Assembly (NCBI GenBank): GCA_030426395.1
Contig: JAUHYE010000003.1
Coordinates: 21,005 to 85,004, forward strand
DNA: 64,000 bases
Direction of reading: 5' to 3'
From: Phycisphaerae bacterium
GTDB taxonomy: Bacteria; Planctomycetota; Phycisphaerae; Phycisphaerales; UBA1924
The notes beneath the pieces are model-generated. The model was not told where the DNA came from and ran no database searches. It saw only the letters and a list, made by a program, of their open reading frames with translations. Position numbers and translations under genes: made by a program. This document shows positions 63,472 to 64,000 of this stretch, piece after piece (position 1 is the stretch's first letter; each line of letters begins with the position of its first letter).

Positions 63472-63915
63472 TCAGTTGGCGGTTGTGTCCAGCGCGATCT
63501 GGCGGATGCCCACGCGGGTGAGGATGTCCTGGGTCGTCACCACGTGCTGCCAGGCGACGCCCTCGCCCGCGCTCAGGCGGATCTTGATGGCCTCGGCGTT
63601 GGCGCCGGCGAGCTGCGCGCGGGTGTGGTCCTCGAAGTTGTCGAGCTCGATCGAGCCGGGGCCCAGACCCGTCACGGTCGGGGCGCCACCCTCGATCGAG
63701 ACGCGCACGTCGAGCGTGGCATCGGGCAGGGCGTAGGGATCTTGCGATTCGGTCTCGTCGGGCGTTCGTTCGTCGGGTAAAGCCGCGGGCAGGAACCACT
63801 CGGGCCCGACGAACACGATCGACGCCATGAAGAAGATGAGGATGACCAGCACCACGTCGACCATGGGCGCGAGGTTGGGGCCGTAGACGTGGCGTGGGTC
63901 TCGGGCGCGGCGCAT
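63472..63915 (-). CDS. exbD: ExbD/TolR-type biopolymer transport protein
   Basis: A 147-residue protein with a short cytoplasmic N-terminus (RRARDPRHVYGPNLAPMVDV) and one membrane helix, VLVILIFFMASIVFV, with the conserved Asp at its start, followed by a periplasmic domain ending DILTRVGIRQIALDT. ExbD works with ExbB and TonB, or with MotA/TolQ-like partners, to use the proton gradient. It is coupled to the next upstream gene, which is another ExbD. Confidence 0.88.
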   Translation of the reverse strand: MRRARDPRHVYGPNLAPMVDVVLVILIFFMASIVFVGPEWFLPAALPDERTPDETESQDPYALPDATLDVRVSIEGGAPTVTGLGPGSIELDNFEDHTRAQLAGANAEAIKIRLSAGEGVAWQHVVTTQDILTRVGIRQIALDTTAN

Positions 63916-63918
63916 GGG

Positions 63919-64000
63919 TCAGGGCCCCCCGCCGGTGAGCGAGGTCTGCTCGGTCGCCACGCGCACGGAGCGCACGCCCGCGCGCCGCAGCTCGGCGAGC
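63919..64000 (-). CDS. ExbD-like protein, 3' end only (5' end outside the window)
   Basis: Not in the ORF track. Read from the reverse complement, the last codons before a TGA at 63919 are LAELRRAGVRSVRVATEQTS, then LTGGGP. This matches the C-terminal end of ExbD/TolR proteins (compare ILTRVGIRQIALDT next door). It stops three bases before the ATG of the downstream exbD, so two ExbD genes lie in tandem, as in other planctomycete exbB-exbD-exbD sets. Confidence 0.7.
   Translation of the reverse strand, partial: LAELRRAGVRSVRVATEQTSLTGGGP

Noticed and set aside
1-64000. tRNA, rRNA, insertion sequences and prophage genes
   Set aside because: I saw no cloverleaf, no rRNA stretch, no transposase or integrase motif and no phage structural gene.

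Overview
The window looks like chromosomal DNA of a high-GC planctomycete of the class Phycisphaerae. This is inferred from three things seen here: secreted proteins ending in short dockerin-like tags rich in 'DGDGELTIFDFLAFQN', secreted proteins ending in a PLP/hydrophobic/RRRR sorting tail, and an 'LEPRTLLS' N-terminus on a large metalloprotease. Lipid A genes (lpxD, lpxC), a Skp-like chaperone, ExbD and an OprP-like porin show a Gram-negative (diderm) envelope. I found no rRNA, tRNA, CRISPR array, transposase or prophage.

Layout. 0-8 kb: an OprO/P-type porin (cut by the window edge), a PhoB/PhoR-like two-component pair, a small lipoprotein, PhoH and a 7TM-HD (PgpH-type) phosphodiesterase, then a Dus tRNA enzyme. 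8-20 kb: mixed housekeeping and secreted proteins, including a class II DAHP synthase, a histone H1-like Lys/Arg/Thr repeat protein, an AhpD-like protein, an orphan DNA methyltransferase, an FG-GAP propeller protein, bS21 and a KynB-like hydrolase. 20-31 kb: the LEPR metalloprotease, lysS, coaD, a DUF4259 gene behind a structured RNA/terminator, NIF3, and a tightly coupled ispE-ROK kinase-M20 amidohydrolase operon. 31-36 kb: dnaE. 36-39 kb: three tandem paralogous secreted proteins. Each mature form has one Cys in a [YF]C[IV]D motif and a Gln in an FQ[LI]A[VI]WEV motif, the signature of an internal thioester domain, plus a C-terminal sorting tail. 39-45 kb: a class IV aminotransferase, a lipoprotein serine protease, an RsbU-type phosphatase and a secreted TPR protein. 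45-48 kb: skp-like, lpxD and lpxC. 48-51 kb: a lipoprotein, a pseudopilin with a membrane partner, and a flavodoxin-fold reductase. 51-57 kb: a DapA homologue with the Schiff-base Lys replaced by Met, gatA, an ECF sigma factor with a putative anti-sigma factor, mutM, and a gene-free stretch with DnaA-box-like sites and an AT-rich inverted repeat. 57-64 kb: a HTH/acidic/TM protein, mgtE, three tandem paralogous secreted propeller proteins with dockerin-like tags, and two ExbD genes.

How it fits together. The first 7 kb suggests a phosphate-response neighbourhood. Two separate C-terminal tagging schemes coexist: dockerin-like Gly-Cys ends on six proteins and PLP-type tails on three. Neither an exosortase nor a cohesin is in the window. 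The most novel candidate system is the thioester trio at 36-39 kb. The other leads are the candidate replication or DnaA-binding region near 56.6 kb, the 22-bp perfect AT-rich palindrome at 17.7 kb, the structured RNA at 26.0-26.2 kb and the DapA Lys-to-Met change. Most track ORFs not listed are shadows of the genes given here. One real gene, the partial porin at the left edge, is missing from the track because it has no stop inside the window; the 3' end of an ExbD gene at the right edge is missing too.
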